Of a stretch of DNA of 24,020 nucleotides, positions 23,172-24,020 are shown piece after piece. The notes under the pieces are model-generated. The model saw only the letters and a program-made list of their open reading frames with translations, was not told the origin of the DNA and did not search any database. The translations under genes were made by a program, and so were the position numbers. The DNA comes from Mucilaginibacter_A sp964244955 (lineage in GTDB: Bacteria > Bacteroidota > Bacteroidia > Sphingobacteriales > Sphingobacteriaceae), in contig CAXTKQ010000058.1 of the NCBI GenBank assembly GCA_964244955.1, positions 1 through 24,020 of the forward strand. The letters are read 5' to 3'. The stretch's first letter is position 1. Each line of letters begins with the position of its first letter.

Positions 23172-24020
23172 ATGAAAACAGGTAGATACAGGTGGACGAT
23201 TTGTGCCTTGTTGTTTTTTGCAACTACCATCAATTACTTAGACCGGCAGGTTTTAAGCCTGCTTTCGGGCAAATTGGAAGCAGAATTTGGCTGGACAAAT
23301 ACGGATTATGCCAATATTACGGCTGCGTTTCAGTTTATCTATGCCATCTCCATGCTTTTTGCCGGCCGTTTAATTGATAAGCTGGGCACAAAATGGGGCT
23401 ACGCGCTTGCCATCATCATTTGGTCTTTCGGTGCTATTTTGCATGCCAAAGCTATCCCGATCGGCGGTGCCATAGCTTCTGTTTTTGCCTTGGTGGGCAT
23501 TACGGGCTTATCAGTATCCGTACTTGGGTTTATTTTTTCGAGGGCAGTTTTAGGATTTGGCGAATCAGGGAATTTTCCCGCCGCTATTAAAGCAACAGCC
23601 GAATATTTCCCGAAACAGGAACGTTCATTCGCCACCGGCATTTTTAATTCGGGCGCAAACGTTGGCGCTATCCTCGCACCGGCAACCGTGCCTTATATTG
23701 CTGCGGCCTGGGGCTGGGAAACAGCCTTTTTAATTATCGGGGGCGCAGGTTTTTTATGGCTGGTCTTTTGGTTTATTTTTTACGATAAGCCCGAACAGCA
23801 AAAACGTTTGACCAAAAACGAACTGGAATACATTTTACTCGATCCGGATGAAAAAGCAATCGTTCCAAGCGAATCTGAAACCGAAGCGAAAAAAGTTTCC
23901 TGGTTCAGGTTGTTCGGCTACAAACAGACCTGGGCTTTTACCATCGGCAAGTTTATGACAGACGGCGTTTGGTGGTTTTTCCTGTTTTGGCTACCTTCTT
24001 ATTTAAAAGCACAATACGGC
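23172..24020 (+). CDS. exuT: MFS hexuronate transporter, N-terminal part
   Basis: The first 283 codons of an open frame that runs off the right edge. MKTGRYRWTICALLFFATTINYLDRQVLSLL opens the first membrane segment with the anion-cation-symporter (ACS/ExuT) signature NYLDR (23-27 or so). Further segments: AFQFIYAISMLFAGRLIDKLGTKWGYALAI (with the MFS loop RLIDKLGTKWG), FSRAVLGFGESGNFPAAIKATAEYFPKQERS (family loop GEsgNFPAAIKA) and AAWGWETAFLIIGGAGFLW, then a cytoplasmic loop with DKPEQQKRLTKNELEYI. Members import galacturonate or glucuronate with protons across the inner membrane, which is exactly what the preceding catabolic genes need. The symbol exuT is by family and context; orthology to a tested protein is not shown. 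Confidence 0.9.
   Translation, partial: MKTGRYRWTICALLFFATTINYLDRQVLSLLSGKLEAEFGWTNTDYANITAAFQFIYAISMLFAGRLIDKLGTKWGYALAIIIWSFGAILHAKAIPIGGAIASVFALVGITGLSVSVLGFIFSRAVLGFGESGNFPAAIKATAEYFPKQERSFATGIFNSGANVGAILAPATVPYIAAAWGWETAFLIIGGAGFLWLVFWFIFYDKPEQQKRLTKNELEYILLDPDEKAIVPSESETEAKKVSWFRLFGYKQTWAFTIGKFMTDGVWWFFLFWLPSYLKAQYG

Overview
The window looks like chromosomal DNA of a member of the Bacteroidota, most likely a Sphingobacteriaceae-type organism (Mucilaginibacter/Pedobacter-like). The basis is a TonB-dependent receptor with a carboxypeptidase-like leader domain, a DUF2027-Smr protein, Bacteroidota-type promoters (TTTG-N19-TAnnTTTG), weak or absent Shine-Dalgarno sites, several small lipoproteins, and a hexuronate operon typical of polysaccharide-degrading Bacteroidota. 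The genus is inferred from protein character, not from a search.

Layout. 1-335 (-) is the start of a TonB-dependent receptor read from a TTG codon, preceded by a TPP riboswitch (405-615, -) with its own promoter (623-653). 672-892 is non-coding and holds a dispersed repeat and a hairpin. 893-1324 (+) is an unknown lipoprotein. 1593-3916 (+) is a two-gene unit: a fluoroacetate-dehalogenase-like hydrolase and a ThrE-type exporter, visibly richer in G+C than its surroundings. 4126-6952 (+) holds aspS, an FKBP lipoprotein and a Uma2 nuclease-fold protein. 6991-7932 (-) is an SMP-30/gluconolactonase. 8059-10137 (+) holds an M20 peptidase and the siroheme methyltransferase. 10128-13346 (-) holds lspA (apparently frameshifted), a GT39 glycosyltransferase and DUF2027-Smr. 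13560-15829 (+) holds an MBL hydrolase, a LolC/E-like permease and a lipoprotein. 15859-24020 (+) is a galacturonate/pectin block: a DUF4350-like secreted protein, uxaB, uxaA, uxaC, kdgK, kdgA and a hexuronate MFS transporter that runs off the end.

The uxaB-uxaA-uxaC-kdgK-kdgA-exuT set would import galacturonate or glucuronate, isomerise it (UxaC), reduce it to altronate (UxaB), dehydrate it to KDG (UxaA), phosphorylate it (KdgK) and split it to pyruvate and glyceraldehyde-3-phosphate (KdgA).

Three points deserve a second look. (1) A short palindrome-related repeat, consensus ATRCTTCTTTTA then CCGGYA then TAAAA, with a sister form carrying CTGTTTTTA, occurs more than 30 times on both strands, between and inside genes, at a density and with a layout like DNA-uptake sequences; I do not recognise it as a described element. 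(2) uxaA carries an in-frame TGA exactly where the family has a conserved Cys (GLxCGGSD). (3) lspA is intact apart from a one-base deletion near its start. Points 2 and 3 could be real or could be sequence errors.
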